Positions 6,438-6,599 of a stretch of DNA of 6,599 nt are shown here, one piece after another (the first letter of the stretch is position 1; every line of letters starts with the position of its first letter). The notes under the pieces are model-generated. The model did no database searches. It had not been told where the DNA came from and saw only the letters and a list, made by a program, of their open reading frames with translations. The DNA is taken from contig JASLBS010000142.1 in the NCBI GenBank assembly GCA_030146405.1, positions 1-6,599 on the forward strand, given 5' to 3'. A program made the translations under genes and the position numbers. The stretch comes from Arthrobacter sp. GTDB taxonomy: Bacteria > Actinomycetota > Actinomycetes > Actinomycetales > Micrococcaceae.

Positions 6438-6599
6438 GCATGGTCATCAGCTCCCACGCGGTATCTGCCACCCCGGCCCAAGACGCGCTCCTGCGGGCGT
6501 GGATCTGGTTGTCCTTCCACAAAAAGACCAGGATCCTCCTCGCGGTCATCCTCACCTGCTTCGTGTGCCAGATGGTCAACGCCACGATGGCCCAGGCCG
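6434..6599 (+). CDS. 5' end of a membrane or secreted protein, possibly VirB6-like; cut by window end
   Basis: A frame open to the window end begins with the ATG at 6434, which overlaps the virB4-like TGA, and gives 55 residues. A second in-frame ATG at 6440 is placed better (seven bases) relative to the weak AAAGG at 6428-6432, so either may be used. The product has a polar N-terminus, 'WIWLSFHKKTR' with basic residues at about 30-33, a hydrophobic stretch (ILLAVILTCFVC, 34-45) and then 'NATMAQA'. This could be a signal peptide with cleavage after an Ala-x-Ala-type site, or a first membrane helix. In related systems the gene after VirB4 often encodes the large polytopic VirB6-like channel protein (ConG, TcpH), so that is the leading guess. 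A cell-wall hydrolase is the main alternative. Coding and export are well supported; identity rests on position only. Confidence 0.65.
   Translation, partial: MSMVISSHAVSATPAQDALLRAWIWLSFHKKTRILLAVILTCFVCQMVNATMAQA

Noticed and set aside
1..6599. CRISPR arrays, tRNA or rRNA genes, insertion sequences, attachment sites or an origin of transfer.
   Set aside because: The window is almost wholly occupied by six coding regions plus a partial seventh; I found no repeat arrays, cloverleaf sequence, transposase or nick-region-like sequence in the short gaps.

Overview
The window looks like part of the transfer region of an actinobacterial mobile element, either an integrative and conjugative element (ICE) or a conjugative plasmid. 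High G+C (about 60% by eye), strong preference for G or C at third codon positions, and proteins rich in Ala, Thr, Pro and Arg all point to Actinomycetota. I cannot place the host more precisely. All recognisable genes are on the + strand, gaps between them are 0-60 bases, and I see no convincing promoter or terminator, so this reads as the middle of one long operon.

Layout. Bases 1-203 hold the 3' end of an unidentified gene. Bases 263-1978 encode a 571-residue soluble protein. Its C-terminus resembles the OmpR-type winged helix plus the start of the bacterial transcriptional activator domain (BTAD) found in SARP regulators. Its N-terminal half resembles the cytoplasmic part of the actinobacterial LysM/BTAD proteins. 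Then comes a block in the order known from Gram-positive conjugation systems of the Tn916 / ICEBs1 / pCW3 type: a TcpC (VirB8-like) protein (1996-2970), a small two-helix membrane protein (3009-3341, in the place of TcpD/ConC), a TcpE-family membrane protein (3363-3893) and a VirB4-like ATPase (3903-6437). The next gene starts at 6434, overlaps the VirB4 stop codon, and is cut by the window end; its start encodes a signal-peptide-like or membrane segment, and by position it may be the VirB6-like channel protein.

Working together. By analogy with the characterised systems, the VirB4 ATPase powers assembly or operation of a trans-envelope channel whose membrane parts are the TcpC, TcpE, small two-helix and VirB6-like proteins. 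Relaxase, coupling protein, cell-wall hydrolase and oriT are not visible here and would lie outside.

The most unusual element is the BTAD-like protein placed directly ahead of the channel genes. It could be an operon regulator or a structural or cytoplasmic component of the transfer machine. Two 9-bp perfect inverted repeats lie inside the tcpC- and tcpE-like genes and are recorded as weaker observations.
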